Both the position numbers and the translations under genes were made by a program. Shown in pieces: positions 1 through 12,420 of a stretch of 64,000 bases of DNA. Position 1 is the first letter of the stretch, and every line of letters begins with the position of its first letter. The notes under the pieces were generated by a model. That model searched no databases, was not told the DNA's origin, and saw nothing but the letters and a program-made list of their open reading frames with translations. The stretch spans positions 306,054-370,053 of the forward strand of contig FN649735.1 in assembly GCA_000310025.1 (NCBI GenBank), given 5' to 3'. The stretch is from Ectocarpus siliculosus. Taxonomy: Eukaryota > Sar > Phaeophyceae > Ectocarpales > Ectocarpaceae.

Positions 1-250
1 TGGGATAAACCAATTCTTCTTTTTGGGCAAAATCCCCTTTTTTCCTCCCCGGTTTTTAACTTTTTTTTCCCGGCCGGGGCCCCCCCCGCCCCCGGCCCCC
101 CCCCCCGCCCCCCCCTGCGCGCCCCCCTCTAGCTGTTCTGTTCGCCCCTCCCTCTGCACGCCCTTTGGCTTTACTTCCTTCTCCCGCTCCCCCAGCCGCC
201 GCTGGGCGGCCTTCGGCCACGGCAGAGCTCGCCATCGCCGCCCATCTTGA
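1..250. other. Low-complexity C-rich start of window
   Basis: The first 150 bases are dominated by T runs followed by long C runs. Proline-rich translations here are composition artefacts. Short tandem blocks of the hexamer CAAAAT follow at about 335-350 and 452-470, and again (reverse strand) at about 1465-1480. No gene is supported. Confidence 0.5.
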
Positions 251-838
251 GTGGTTGCGATCATATTTTCGACGCAGAAACAATTATATCCCGTTTTCGG
301 CGGACGTTGGGGGTAGAGCGTTATTAGGCACACCAAAATCAAAATCAAAATTGAGCTCTGATTGGTCTAAAAACTCATGCCTCCTGACGACGCCCTCTGA
401 TTTTTTGGAAGTTCCTCTCTCTGGGAAGAAGTCCCCGAGGGACTTTTTTTTTATCAAAATCAAAATCAAAGAGGCAAGGAGTTCAAGACTTCGAAAGCTT
501 GGAGCATCTGCCGCGAGGCCGCTGCAAAGCAAGTGCGCGACACGACCTGCTGTACACTGGTCATAGAGGGGCTGTCGGCACCCTACAGCCGAGGCCATGG
601 CCATTATTTGTAGCCAGAGGACTCTGCTCGCCGGCAAGCCCAAAACCGGGTCGGCTCGTTGGGTGCTCGTGGAGAAAATGCCGATCGTGACAAGCGGTGA
701 ATGGACTGATGATCAAAAACAGGGCTGCGTGGCTTTTTCGGGCTGTTCCGTGCGGGAGAGGGTAGTTGCAACCTTTTTCTCCACACTCAAGATACCCCAA
801 CGCATCTAAACTTGTACGAGGAAGATGGTGGGTAGAGC

Positions 839-1116
839 TACCTCCCGCCGCGTGGCATTGCTGTTGCTGTTGCTTCCTCCTTCAAAAAGTTACCGCTGGA
901 AAACTAAACTGTGAGCAGACAATCGGCGCCAACCGCTCTCTGACGTGGATATTTTAGGGTCAACCAAAACGTTTTTCCCAACACGCACGATAACCCACGG
1001 TAACAGACCTTGGGCTTGAAATATGGAGCAGAGAGGTACCTCCCGCCGAGTGGCGTTGCTGTTGCTGTTGCTTCCTCGTTCGAAAAGTTATCGGTGGAAA
1101 GCCTAACTGGTAACAG
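839..1116. repeat. Direct duplication, ~80 bp, period ~198 bp
   Basis: About 80 bases beginning TACCTCCCGCCG at 839 recur at 1037, including a (TTGCTG)n stretch and a shared GAAAAGTTA-like end. The copies differ at roughly one base in seven, so the duplication is not very recent. No coding potential is seen in either copy. Confidence 0.6.
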
Positions 1117-1120
1117 TATA

Positions 1121-2688
1121 AATCACCGAACTTGAAGTGACCGTTCGCGACCGTTGGCATTTTTGCTTCCACACAACCTTTTATTCCGGCGCCTTCGGCT
1201 CCTCACGGCGCCAAACCTTGGCATTGCCCAACAGCCCATGGTACCAGCTCCTTCCGGATACCGTTCTTGAGGCAAGTCGTTGAGTATTTGGCGAGATATC
1301 GGCTAACACGTGAACAGAAGAGCGCAAAACCTACCCTAGAAATATCACCGCTTCGCTGCTGGCTCTTCCCCTGGCGCCAGGTCTTTTCGATTTTTCGCCC
1401 CATCCGTCTCCTATCCACGTTCACATGGTCGACCCGTTTTTTTCAGTTTTCCACGATAACGCATTTTGATTTTGATTTTCGATGCTTCGCTAATACACGG
1501 TCTTAGAACTCTCGTTGGCCGCACAAAACAATGCCGACGGCAATATCTGAGGGGGGGGCAGTGACGAAATATACTGAAATTACAAGGTCTCCCTTCGGGA
1601 CGTGGGTGTCTACCCTCCCTCAGGTGACGCAAGGCCACATTCATTCTTACAACGCTTGTATTTCCGCACAAAACATCGCGCACGTTTTTATTCTACATTC
1701 GAGCCAGCTCGAGCGGACAATATTTCGGCAGCGAAAACTCAGACTTGTATGATGTCGTTGATTGATGATGGCAGATTTCCGACGAGAACCGAACTTGAAG
1801 CCGAAACAACACCACAAATGGGACATGTTCAACACTGCGGCTGGATGCATACTCTCAGACTTGTCTACACTTGGCCCGCAGCGAAGTGTAGTAAACGTAG
1901 GTACTGCTGTTGGACAATGCGATGACACGAAGAGTCACGACCATGAATAATCGAATGAATGAATGAATGAACAAATGAAAGTGGAGAAGCAAGGGGCAAA
2001 TATTTCAAACCGTCGTATTTGATGGGTTTGATAGGTTTCAGAATTGGTTCGCCAGGCTTTGTCAGCGCGGAACGCGTCCCCGGGGTTTTGAGCCAGTTTT
2101 CGCAACTTTGGCCGTCAACCACACGCGCCACGGAGGCCTACCGAGCTCCGGGCACGGGCGTTAATGTGCCGACGAGCCTCCTGCGTGCCCCTGAGAAGGA
2201 ACCGCGATAAAAGACTCGCTGCCGCGAGAGAAAGAAACGCGAAGCATGAAAAGTGACCAAATCTTATATGTACATATGTAGTGTACCAAGTGCACGTCCA
2301 TGAAAAGTATTTTACTCCGAACTCCCTGCCGCACAATCCCGGACTGTTGGCTGCTCTTTTGTTGCTGTGTGGTACCCCCGCGTGCTTACAGCTGGCAGCC
2401 TGCAGCACTGTCGTCGATTTCGTGTTCATGAGTCTGAGCGCTCCAACATGCACCGTCGAAAGCAAGGCGGCTGTGTCTTCATGATACACACACACATCGT
2501 TTCGTGCAGCAACACGTTGGAACCTCGGACGGTTGCACCCTGAAGGACTCCTCACAGAAGAAAGTTGAACAGAGAGATACGTTCCATCCACATGGTGGCC
2601 ATCCAACCAATACCACTGCGGCACCCGCGCACGCGGGCGGCAAGTCTGTACCACCAGCAGCCTGCAACAGCCTGCGAACAGCAGTCTA
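1121..2688. other. No gene recognised
   Basis: Short open frames exist on both strands, but none shows a protein family, a convincing codon pattern or paired splice sites. A (GAAT)n-like tract lies near 1950-1970. Confidence 0.4.
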
Positions 2689-2909
2689 CCGTAGGTTGCA
2701 TAAGATATCACACCCCCTGGCCCGAAATTCAGAGCTCGATTACTTGACAGGAAAAAACCATGACGGTGCCGAAAATGGAGGCGTTGGAACCGTCTCGTCC
2801 AGAGCTTTCCGACAACGTATCCTTTGATTTCGGCATCCTCTTCGACGTGGAGTAATCGAGCTACCTATGAAAATCGTTCCAGGGGGTGTGGTATTTATGC
2901 AACCTACGG
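2689..2909. mobile_element. Small inverted-repeat (MITE-like) element with TA target site
   Basis: The ends are inverted repeats starting CCGTAGGTTGCATAA, about 59 bases on the left (2689-2746) and 61 on the right (2850-2909), with a ~103-base spacer. The dinucleotide TA sits immediately outside both ends (2687-2688 and 2910-2911), as expected for Tc1/mariner-type insertion. The element has no transposase and would need one supplied in trans. The arms still match well apart from one internal patch of about 15 bases. Confidence 0.75.
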
Positions 2910-2911
2910 TA

Positions 2912-5900
2912 TTCCGCCGCTCTGCCATTGTCATACAATACACGCATCGTCTCATACTTGATCCAGAGTTGGATCATCGCTGGAGTACCCACAACGCGCA
3001 TAATAGTGACCGCAACGAAGGCAAGGGGAGCATATACACAGCGACAGCAGTAGTGCAGGCAGCGGCAAGCCGGTGTGTGTTCAATCATGCACGCCATTCC
3101 AACTGCAAACACGTACAGCAGTTACACCCACCTTCCGACCCGTGTTGCCCTTGTCCGTCGCTCATCACTGCTGTCCACCACGCACAAGGACCTCCGCGCA
3201 CCTCCAAGCCACCCGCTGGCGGAAGCATGCGGCTCAGCCCATGTGCCACAGCGAGAGACGAGATGACCGAAGCTGTCGGTGCCCTTTGGATGCACCGCGA
3301 TCGTGCAGAGCACAGCTGCAAGTTTCACCTTCCCGATGCGGCGGGATTTCTTCTTGACTTGACGATAGCCGGTCACCCTACTGGAGTCCCACATGATGTA
3401 TAGACTATGATGCTTCCCAGCGTCCAATGGCCTCAAGCATGCAGCGCGGCCATCCTAGCGACTACGACCCTCTCCCACAGTTGCCACACCAACCACAAGC
3501 TCCTACCACGGAACGAGAGCAGACGCAGCGGTGGCTCCGGCGACAGAGATAGCTGCTGGGCACGTTTCTGGAGTTCAGCGTGGGGACTCGCAGATGGCAG
3601 CAACAAATGTGCATGTACCCAATATTATGTCAATCCGCACGCTGTGTCATGTGTCTCATTTGGAGCCGGACCGGAGCACGGAGCATAGAGAGATCGGAGA
3701 GCAAGAACGTCTCTACTCTCTTACTGTCGAGGCAGAATCAGGCACAAAAGCCAGATCTCTGGGATTAGCATCGTTGAGTGGTGGCATCGCGACAGAAGGA
3801 GAGGTCTCGAGACAACAGACACATCACCGCGGTGCTCCAGATCTTCTTGGTAAGTAGTGAGTATTTCATGTGCGTATTATGCGTATGCATACACTTTGCC
3901 CATGATGGCTATCATCACCGTGCCAATGGGCGCTGGATCATGCGCACGCTGCAGCTGCATCAGGTTTTGCCTGTTCAGCGTGTTTTCAATGTGATCGGTG
4001 TACATTTTTTTTTGGCGGACGAACCGATCTTGGATTTTTGACTGATGTTTCAAAATTCAAAAACGTACACTTCAAATGATTACGTAAATAATACGTGTAC
4101 AACAAGTGTCACTGGATGGATACAATCTCACACGAGCCGCAGAACACGTAAGACCAGTTAGTAGACGCTGGGCAAAAAAATCCGTTGGTCGTTTGTCGTA
4201 CGCACGTACGCAGCAGAGGGTTGTGAAGTGGTGTGTGTTTTCTCCACGAGCACAAAAGTATCTGTAGTTTAAACCTCTCTCTCCCAAGCTCCACGAAGAG
4301 CGAAGACAGGCCCTCCAAGCTTCAGACTCAAACTATGGGTTATCCGGATTGAGCTCGAAGCGGGTCTCCGGCGCAAGGCCAGGGGATCGACGACCCGTGT
4401 CTCCGGGTTGATCGTAGGCTTGTCGGAAATGGGCTACAGCAACGGGCACCTATTGTGCCTGCGAGGTGACATTTCTTAGCTTCGCCCAATATGTCGTCTT
4501 GGTCTACGGCGTTTCAATAGAGCCCCCAAGTGGGTCCGTTCTTGAATCTTTCTCAGGTACATACTTGCGCGCACCTACGTAGCTGACCCGAGAATCTAAT
4601 AAGTGACCGTGGTTGTCGCTAGCAAAGTTGGTTTTGCCGAGCAGCCGCCGACAGTCAAATAAGCTTTTTTCTCCGAAAGGATCACACCAAACCACCGTTT
4701 GAAGGCATAGAACAGAACGGGCAAACACTTCCAATGTCACAAGAGGGTTAGCCCTCGCCGTCGCTATCATTATCCCACTTTTCGTGTCAACGAATTGAAC
4801 CGTAGGCGAGCAGAACGACTTCGCAAGGGAGCGCGCCAAGTTTCCTTACGGATGTCCCGGCGATAGCCAAGAAACTGGTGACGACACGGTGCCCTTCGCC
4901 TTCCCGTTCCTGGACAAGATGCGCGCTGACGCCGAAGCCGCCGCCGCCGCTCCCCCAGTTCCAGCCGCTATTTCACGCCTCTCGGAGTGAATAGATGATG
5001 CGTAATAACGAAACAGAACACGGCGATCGGCACAAGTCGTCGAACATGCTTGGGTTAGTCGAACAACCTATGACTTTCATCCTGCGCCTCGCGAAGAGCG
5101 CGCCTTGGTGCCGCCGCCGCGAGCCTGAAGACGAGCGCCAACCAATCAGGGGTCGCACAGGCATGTATAGCCTACGTGCCTTGACTTTTTGACGGGAGAA
5201 GAGCTAAGCGAAACGTGGAATATTTACACCTCACCGGCGTTCGAACTCCAACCACGTTTTGCCGACGTTTAACGGTGGGGTGTGCTTGCTTTCGAGTGCA
5301 CCCAGTTGAATTGGTCTGACACTACCGTGTCTGTACCTGTTAGATTGACAGGTTTCACCAGTAGTGACAACCGAAACGGCAAGATCGGCGAGTAGAAAAA
5401 TACATCAAGTCGTTGCACATACCAATCAACGGTGAAGAAGTTTTGCCCAGTCGTCCAAGGCACGGTAGGCGCAAAGGTGACTCCTGTTGAAATCTCTGGC
5501 ACGTTGTTCGAACGTGTGCACTCCTTTCAGGTCAGATCAATCCTGTCGATTTTTTACGTCCATGGGACAAACTTTTTACGTCTACAGGGTTATCGGCCCC
5601 GCTGTCTTCCCACCGCCGTGGCCTGCTAGCTCCTGCGCCCCTTAAACAGCGCAATTCGTCTGTAGTGCCGGTACCGGCCTTGTTGAGGAAACCTCAAATA
5701 CATATTAGCAGGTGCAGGGGGTAATTCTGAATGAGACCCTCTGAATGACTGGTCAAATTCCCCTGCTTTATTGTAAGCCGCCTCATACCGGGACTGTACT
5801 GCGGACGATCCTGTCTGTTCTTCTTTGTTTCGTCCTGCCTTACTTTGCCTTATTCTTAGGGTGGACACTCCTGTTCCGATGGGCTCGTGGCTCCTGCCGC

Positions 5901-6778
5901 GTGCTCCTATTTTGCACAGATGTGTGATGACGCCACCGACCACCGGGATCCTCGGAGCGGATCTCGTTCTTCATGGAAGGTTTGTTCGGGCTCCTTGTTA
6001 CTCGGGGGGGTAATATTACGCGTGGCAGCCCGCACTCGCCGACCACTGTCTACGGCAGTCAGTCGTGCGCGTGTGTGTGGGGGGTTACCCTTTTCCCGCC
6101 CCCCCGATCTTTCTTTGTGGTGGTACAAGCGCCTCCAACTTGTGTATTGGATACATGGTTGCCGCACGTCCGAAACTCATCATTGGACGCACGCGGCACG
6201 GTGTGGAGAAAACATTGAAGTGAAGGGCACGGAGAAACGTGTGCTGCGTTTGAGGGTTAGCTAATGTTGACGAGATCTCGACTCTGCGGTAACAACTCGC
6301 CACGCAACCTACCATAAGTCGTGCCGTTGCAGTAACCTTTTCGGCCCTGACGTTGCCATATCTTGCGCCTGGCCAGCGGTCATACGGTTCGAGTTCCCTG
6401 ATGTCGGATCTTATTCCCCTGCCTTTCTGGTGGCTCTTTGTCACCCGCGATTCAAGAGACCATGACTCAGAGTACAAAAGCGAACCGGTCGATTTCTTGC
6501 GAACGATATTCAGATTTGCGAATACGAATTCGGTGGGGGAAACACTCCTTCTGGGTGCCCGCAACAGCGTGAGCTTTTAGCCAGTCGTCCATATGGCTCT
6601 TTGGTAGGATTTGTCTTGGTTTCTTTTTCCACTTTCCCGCTGTGCAGAGCGATTTCTTGTTGTGAGGTTGCGTACATTTTGCACTTGGTGCCCTGTAGGG
6701 ATGAGTTAAATTGAACCCTGCGCTCCCTGTCTCCCGTGCTCTCTCGCTCTCCTATTTTATCCGCTTGCCGCCCACTAG
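2912..6778. other. Mostly unassigned; possible minus-strand exons at 4504-4839, 5269-5502, 5626-5943
   Basis: Three minus-strand stretches look more protein-like than their surroundings because of their aromatic and hydrophobic pattern. The first could end at a GTCAGC donor near 4580. I recognise no family in any of them, and I could not connect them by compatible splice sites. They may be exons of an unknown gene or chance open frames. Nothing on the plus strand is convincing before 6779. Confidence 0.2.
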
Positions 6779-8606
6779 AGGCCGAGGCGGGGCCCGCCGG
6801 TTTGGACGCCTACACACGCGAGCACAAGGTTTGCGATGACAAGAAGTTTCCGCCCACAATCTTGCCGCAACACACGGAAGAACCGACGAAGCCCAGCCCA
6901 GAGGTCCGTTTATCTGTGTTTCCCCCGTCGATTCGTCTTGCGTTTTGAGAGATCGTAGGTGCTTCACGCCTGCAACAAATGCTGAAATCAATCCCTGCTT
7001 CTCTTTGAGTACAACATTCCCTCGCCAGCTGAACCGTGTTGCTTTGTATCATGTGGGTTGCTGCTTCCCCCTTTGGTCCTCATTGCCACTCTACCGCCAG
7101 AACCAAGCCCGCCAGGAGATATGCGATAGGCTCGTGAGCGTCATCGATGAGATGCGCTCCGTGCTGATGGAAGTTCGCGAGAAAGGGGGTGGCGGCTCTC
7201 TTACCACAGACCTCGCCGCCTGCGCCAATGTGGCGCTGAGTCCGGTGACCGCTGGGACGTCGGCGTTCGGGAACATGCTTCACCTTGAGCGACCCTTCGA
7301 TATCCCGCTCAAACCCGCCGGGGTGATGAGCCCTTTGGCCAAGACGGTGGGTCAGAGGCGGGACCTTTTCTTGTATATCCATTCCCTTTCACGGCACAAA
7401 TTATCGTGATCTGTCTCGGAAGTGGCGATTGCTTTAGTCCCTCTTTTTCGTCGCTGGCTGTTACTTACAAGAGCCGAGTGTCTGTGTTGCCGGCCCATCT
7501 TGAGCCGGTCACGCCTCGTTTCGTTGGCTCAACAGCCAATATTCATAGGCCTATTGCATAGGCACGTCGAGCGATACCTTACCTGTTCCGGACTCCCTTT
7601 TTCGGATCTGTACATGAAGGAGCGACCGATACCGGTCGTTTAGACAAACACATGTAGGACGATTTGCACCACTTCAGTACGTCTACTGGAAAATATTTCT
7701 TGATGCCGCCGTGTGGGCCTTTGTCAGGCACGGGAAAGCGGCAAGCGGAAGCCCAGAGCCAGCGACGGCAACAATGAACCCAAGAGGTCGGGATCGAAGG
7801 CTGGGGCGGCTGCAGAAAGTGGGGGAGCGAACGCGTCCGTATCGAACGCCACCGAGAGCGGGGGAACCGCGTCCCTGGACACGAAGAGGAGTAGGAAAAG
7901 CAAGGCCCTGAAGACGACAGCGAAGGCGGTCGTCAAGGGCAGCAGGCTCAGCAGCTGTGCTTCCAGCGCTGCATCCGAGGACAACAACTCGGACGACGCC
8001 GTCCTCGCTTCGCCAGATGCTGACGGGGACACCGCTACTCCGTCGACTTTGGTCAGCGGCGGCGTCCAGCAGAAGCAGCAGCAGCAGGTGCGGTCGGGCG
8101 GAGCAGAAGATCCCATTGCGCTTAGCAGTAGCGATGAAGATGCCGAGAGCAACGGTGCGCGCGGGTCGGCAGAGTCGGGAGCGATGGAAGAGAACGGTAC
8201 AGCTCCCGTTCCCGCCCAGGCTTGTGCCTCGGGGGTGTTGGTTTACCACAACAGTGCCCAGCAGCAGCAGCAGCAGGGCTCGCAAGGAACAGGCACGGCT
8301 GGTGTACGCACGGGAACATCTGAGAACCCCCTTGGTGCACACAGGCGCCGAGCAACCCTGCATTGGCGACTCACGGCCGCGGCAGCGGGTGGTGCTTTCT
8401 CGTCTCCCCTCCTGCCCGCTGACAGGCGGGTGGGAACGTCCGGCAGAAACATCACGCCCCCTAGCTCGGCCGTGAAGCGCAAGGCCGCAGATTTCGTCAC
8501 GTCGTCCGGGACTACAGCGAGCACCGGTGGTAGGGGTGGGAAAGACAGCAGCAGAAGTGGTGGGTCGGGGTCTGGTGCCGACTCCGATGCTTCTCCTCTA
8601 GGCTAG
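6779..8606 (+). CDS. Unknown low-complexity protein, last three exons
   Basis: Three exons join in frame: 6779-6903, 7101-7346 and 7728-8606 (stop TAG at 8604-8606). Each has a pyrimidine-rich tract and AG before it, and GT-type donors follow the first two (GTCCGT, GTGGGT). The two introns (197 and 381 bp) are both phase 0. The first exon starts inside a codon, so at least one upstream exon is missing from this model. The middle exon encodes a short amphipathic helix (around QEICDRLVSVIDEM). The last exon is rich in Ser, Gly, Ala, Lys and Gln, with two poly-Gln runs, an acidic SSSDEDAES patch (a possible CK2-type or SUMO-interaction-like motif) and basic clusters such as KRSRKSK. This suggests a disordered nuclear protein. 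I recognise no family. The phase agreement across three exons is the main support. Confidence 0.55.
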
Positions 8607-9330
8607 GTGCGAAACACGTGCCCTTTTGTCGCAAACCGCCCTCTTTCCGTTGAGCTAGAGGTGAGACGGTTGGCAGGTTGGAAGAGATGCCGCCCTTGTA
8701 CTGTTTTAGGACCGGGCCCGAGTACACGTTCTTAGAATATGAGGGCCACAGCACACACCCAAACGTCATGTGTTGTGCAGCAGTCCGAGCGTTCGCTCGA
8801 CGCGTTTGGCGCCCGGTGCTCTCTCTCTCTCTTCTCCTTTGTGTTTCTTGAGGGGAAATTGTATCACCCACCTCTCTGAGACGGAAACCGAGTTTGGGTA
8901 AGCACAGCTTTATGTGGGGAAGTTGTCTTGTGGTGCCCGCTCATACGGTGGTCGTTTTCCTCTCCCCACCTTGCCAGTCTGTCTTGCTATGTTTTGAGGT
9001 GTGCAGTATGCGATAATTTGTCCGTCTGGCTGAGGAGGAAGCGCGTCCTTTGGCGCGGTGACGACGTGATGCTTACGTTTTCTTGTCTTGTTCTGTTGTT
9101 GTACAGGCGTGCGTATGGTGCATCGGTGGTCATTTTGGTGTGCTTTTCGTTTGACGTATTGGCGAATTGTTTGACCCTTGTGCCGGCCGAGGCTAGATAT
9201 TGTTGTAGGATGCACGCCCCTCCCTGGTGATGTAAGTTTGATAGGTTGTTCGCGTTGTACTCTGTGCCCTCCATTTTCCTCTCACACATGTTCTGTTATT
9301 GGAACGACGAATTGATGGCGATCCTCAATA
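8607..9330. other. 3' flank, no gene recognised
   Basis: This follows the stop codon of the preceding gene and probably contains its 3' untranslated region. A CT microsatellite lies near 8818-8835. No other feature is supported. Confidence 0.4.
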
Positions 9331-9414
9331 CAGTCGTGGGCCCGGTATTAGCGGTTCCCTGTTTAGCGGGATGCCCTGAATAGCGGTTATAAAATCTCGT
9401 GACACGGCTGCACC

Positions 9415-9446
9415 CCGGTTTAGCGGTTATATAACCGCTAAACCGG
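9415..9446. repeat. Perfect 32-bp palindrome
   Basis: The two 16-base halves (CCGGTTTAGCGGTTAT and its complement) meet with no spacer. It lies in the left subterminal region of the surrounding inverted-repeat element and could be a transposase binding site or a remnant of a nested copy. Confidence 0.8.
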
Positions 9447-9553
9447 TCGTGCCCTCAATAGCAGTTATTGGACATGTTTGCAGCCACCAATAGCGGTTAT
9501 CGGTTCAATTTTTGCGGGGATCTGCATGTAGTGCGCGCTTCGCTTGCACATAC

Positions 9554-9955
9554 TCACAGCACAGCGACTTGGTCAGCCTGTTAGCTGGTCGATGCTCATA
9601 ATAAAAAGGACACAGCGAGACACACACATACACCAAACGACGCAGGGTCAGAGAAGAATCGCCGAAAAATAGCTGAAGAAACGAAGATGAGAATGATGGT
9701 GGTGAAAGCAAGGATGATGATGGTGAAAACACTCCAAAACGAACTCGAGTGCAAGGTGGCAGTTTTCCCCTGTTGCTACCTACCGTGTCTGTCCTTACTT
9801 CGGGGAAAGCTTTTACCTGCCCCATGCCGCCCCCTCACGAGGTCCCAGTTAATGACATACAGAAGTGTTTTGTGTTTTCAACCGCGCTGAGACTGACGAC
9901 GACGTCTTTTCATTGGTCAGCCGGTTAGCGCGGTCGATGCTAAGAATAAAGACAC
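9554..9955 (+). repeat. Partial copies of a dispersed repeat (family also at 51.3-52.4 and 60.3-61.1 kb)
   Basis: 9640-9955 matches the 3' third of the two longer copies: an acidic-coding stretch, then CCCCCTCACG(A/G)GGTCCCAG, then GTGTTTTGTGTTTTCAACCG, then the family tail containing GGTCAGCCGGTTAGCGCGG followed by a CA-rich run. A second, more diverged tail alone lies at about 9554-9620. The copies are in the same orientation as the others. Confidence 0.65.
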
Positions 9956-11141
9956 ACACCATGCGGTGCGTGGATGGAGAGCTGTGCAAGCTTATAGATG
10001 CAGCACGAGTCCAAGCGGCACGCATGATTGTAAAGGTTGCTGTGGTGGCCGCATACACGGTATGTGTGTGGGGAGGTGGAGGTTCCGGATGAGAACGAGA
10101 TGCAACCGGCGTACAACCAAGAAGGCGCAGAGTTCCCCTCACTTCTCAAATCCGCCCAAGCGCCAAGAGGTGTAAGGCGGCTTTCTAGCACCAGGCGCGC
10201 GGAAAGAAACAACTCGCGCTGCAGCTACACGACAACAGCCCCACACGCGGCTCTACTTGGGGCTAGAATCTCGAGTTTTTGAAGCTTCTTGACCAGACGG
10301 TAGCGCACGCAGAAATAGTGCGCACAGGAAGAGATCGCCAAAGCTTTGCGTAAAAGGGCGCGAATGACGAGGTTGTTGAAAGTTGTCCGGTATGTACATG
10401 GAGGGGGGCCCCTCCGACGACGACACGACGACCTAAAGCTAGGGCTAGATTCCACCGCACACTTTAACGGAGCGAAGGGCAGGGGGGTGATGTCGCCGCC
10501 ACCACACTCGGAGGTATCATCGGATTTTGGCCAGCGTGGAGAGCGCGGAGTCGTGTGGCGTAAGCGAAGCAGCACACTATTATTTCGCAAGGCAAAAATG
10601 GCGTTCCTCGCAGCGCACGCCGCTCCTCCTGCGCGCAAGGCAGATACCAGAGATATTGCTTTGGGTGAAGAATGATCGATACGCGACACATGGCAGAAAT
10701 GAGATGCTCAAGCACGTGGTGGTTGATTGCCATTGCGTTGTCACAAGTTTGTCTCATCACCTACTTCACTTCATTAGAGACGCGAACGATTTTCCAGTCT
10801 TGATGAGGGGCATACAGTCCAGAAGGGAGAATAGTCTTCGTGCTGTGGCGAATTAAAACGCATCATTAATGAGTGTGCTTGCGACGTTGTCCTTCATTGG
10901 CTCGTTACTTCTTCATCTGTACCTTCGTATGACTGCTGCAATGATATGCATGGCCCCATCAATATCAGCTCTCCATGCTGTTATTGTAGGGCAAAAATGG
11001 GCTTTTTCCCGGTTTATTTAGCGGTTCATGTCCTGGTTTAGCGGATAATGACCGCTAAATAAAGTGGTTTAGCGGCGATGCCCTGAATAGCGGTTATAAA
11101 AATTCGTGACACTATAGACCGCTAAACCGGGCCCACGACTG

Positions 11142-12097
11142 TATCATCATCTTGGGGTTCGTTCGTGTGGACGAAACATTGACTAGGCACGGAAGCCCTC
11201 CACACTTATTTATTTTTGTGTGCATTTTGCTTTTTTTTGTGTGTGTCTTTTATTTGTTTTTTGTCTTGTTTTCTTGATTGAGCTAAGTATTTATGTGTGC
11301 ATGTATATATGAATGTACAGGAGGAGAGAGGTGAAAATCCGTTTCGAAGATATTGCACTGAGAGAGAGATGGAGAGCGAGGCTTCTATCCATCTTTATGT
11401 TGGCGGATGGATATTGCTGTATTTTTTTACTTAATTAAGTAAGAATGTCTTTGTTTTCTTCTTTGAATAACCGCATTATAAAATAGTGATGATAGTTAGT
11501 TGTTGTTGTTGTTGTTGTTGTCTTCACATCAAAAACCGTTCCGGTCTCCGCTCAGTACCTTCTAATGTCCGTACTGTTGTGGCGATAGAAAAACCCTTCG
11601 TCTTGATTGCCTTTTTATGCGCTTTTGTTTTTTTCATCATCATCAGTATGACCCAACGATTCCATACCTAAATGTATCGAAGAAATACCTATGGTATTTT
11701 TAGTTCATAGCCTCATCAATCAGGGTCACGTACTTGTACGTAGTACGCAATAATATATGTTGTTTGTTGTTGACGACGACGACGTTGTTGTTATTGTGGT
11801 TGTTTCTCGTCACAGTCAGTCAGGAAGAAGAATAGGTTCGCTCATTGAACACAGGAGGAGGAACAACAAGCAAGGAAGAAAAAGAAAGAAGAAAGAACGT
11901 GGTCGATGGTCAAAACACCTGTATTTTAGCTTTGATGCGCGCATGCCGTCCAAGAAGTGAGAATTAGTGACTGAACTAACAGTGTTCGATCTATCGAGTG
12001 ATTGATGTGTTATTATTGTGGGATTTGAGTTAATTGTAGAAAGTGTCAACGGTAATAATATGGAGTGATTCTCTTAGGAAAGTGCGGGAGATGTAAC
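11142..12097. other. No gene; short microsatellites
   Basis: AT-rich relative to the rest of the window. It contains (TTG)n near 11500-11522 and a GACGAC/GTTGTT tract near 11770-11800. No protein family or RNA gene is recognised. Confidence 0.4.
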
Positions 12098-12420
12098 TTG
12101 TTAAGGAGGACCCGATTCGCAGGGTATCCGTCGATTGACTTTTACCAGAAATCGGTACACCTTCGCCAATCATCAATCAATGGCGTCAGCGGCAGGATAC
12201 TACATACTGGTTCGAATCTCATTGGGTGCACATTCTCCTAGCTTGGACATTTTTCCCATGGACACAAATACATGTGTGTCAGTCCTGATGAGAGCACCTC
12301 TCTCTTGGAGTCGATCCTAGGAGGACCCGATTCGCCAGGGTATCCGTCGATTGACTATTACCAGAATCGGTACACCTTCACTTCGCATATATATATATGC
12401 GCAAGGGGTCTCCTTAACAA
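12098..12420. mobile_element. Small inverted-repeat element with internal direct repeats
   Basis: The left end TTGTTAAGGAGGACCC (12098) is matched by its near-perfect inverse at 12406-12420. Inside, a ~64-bp block beginning AGGAGGACCCGATTCG occurs twice in the same direction (from about 12105 and 12319). I see no clear duplicated target site. It is probably a non-autonomous foldback-type element or the product of a local duplication. Confidence 0.5.

Larger units (their letters stand above)
9331..11141. mobile_element. Inverted-repeat-bounded DNA element, CAGTCGTGGG ends, TA target
   Basis: The left end CAGTCGTGGGCCCGGT (9331) and the right end, its inverse (ending at 11141), are both flanked by TA (9329-9330 and 11142-11143). 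TAGCGGTTAT-like motifs fill the first ~170 and last ~130 bases. A ~32-base block (CCCTGAATAGCGGTTATAAAA plus following bases) occurs in the same orientation near both ends (about 9373 and 11081). The structure is therefore either one 1.8-kb non-autonomous element with internally repetitive ends, or two partial copies of a ~150-bp element in a row. No transposase is visible inside. A dispersed repeat fragment (9640-9955) lies within it. Confidence 0.6.
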
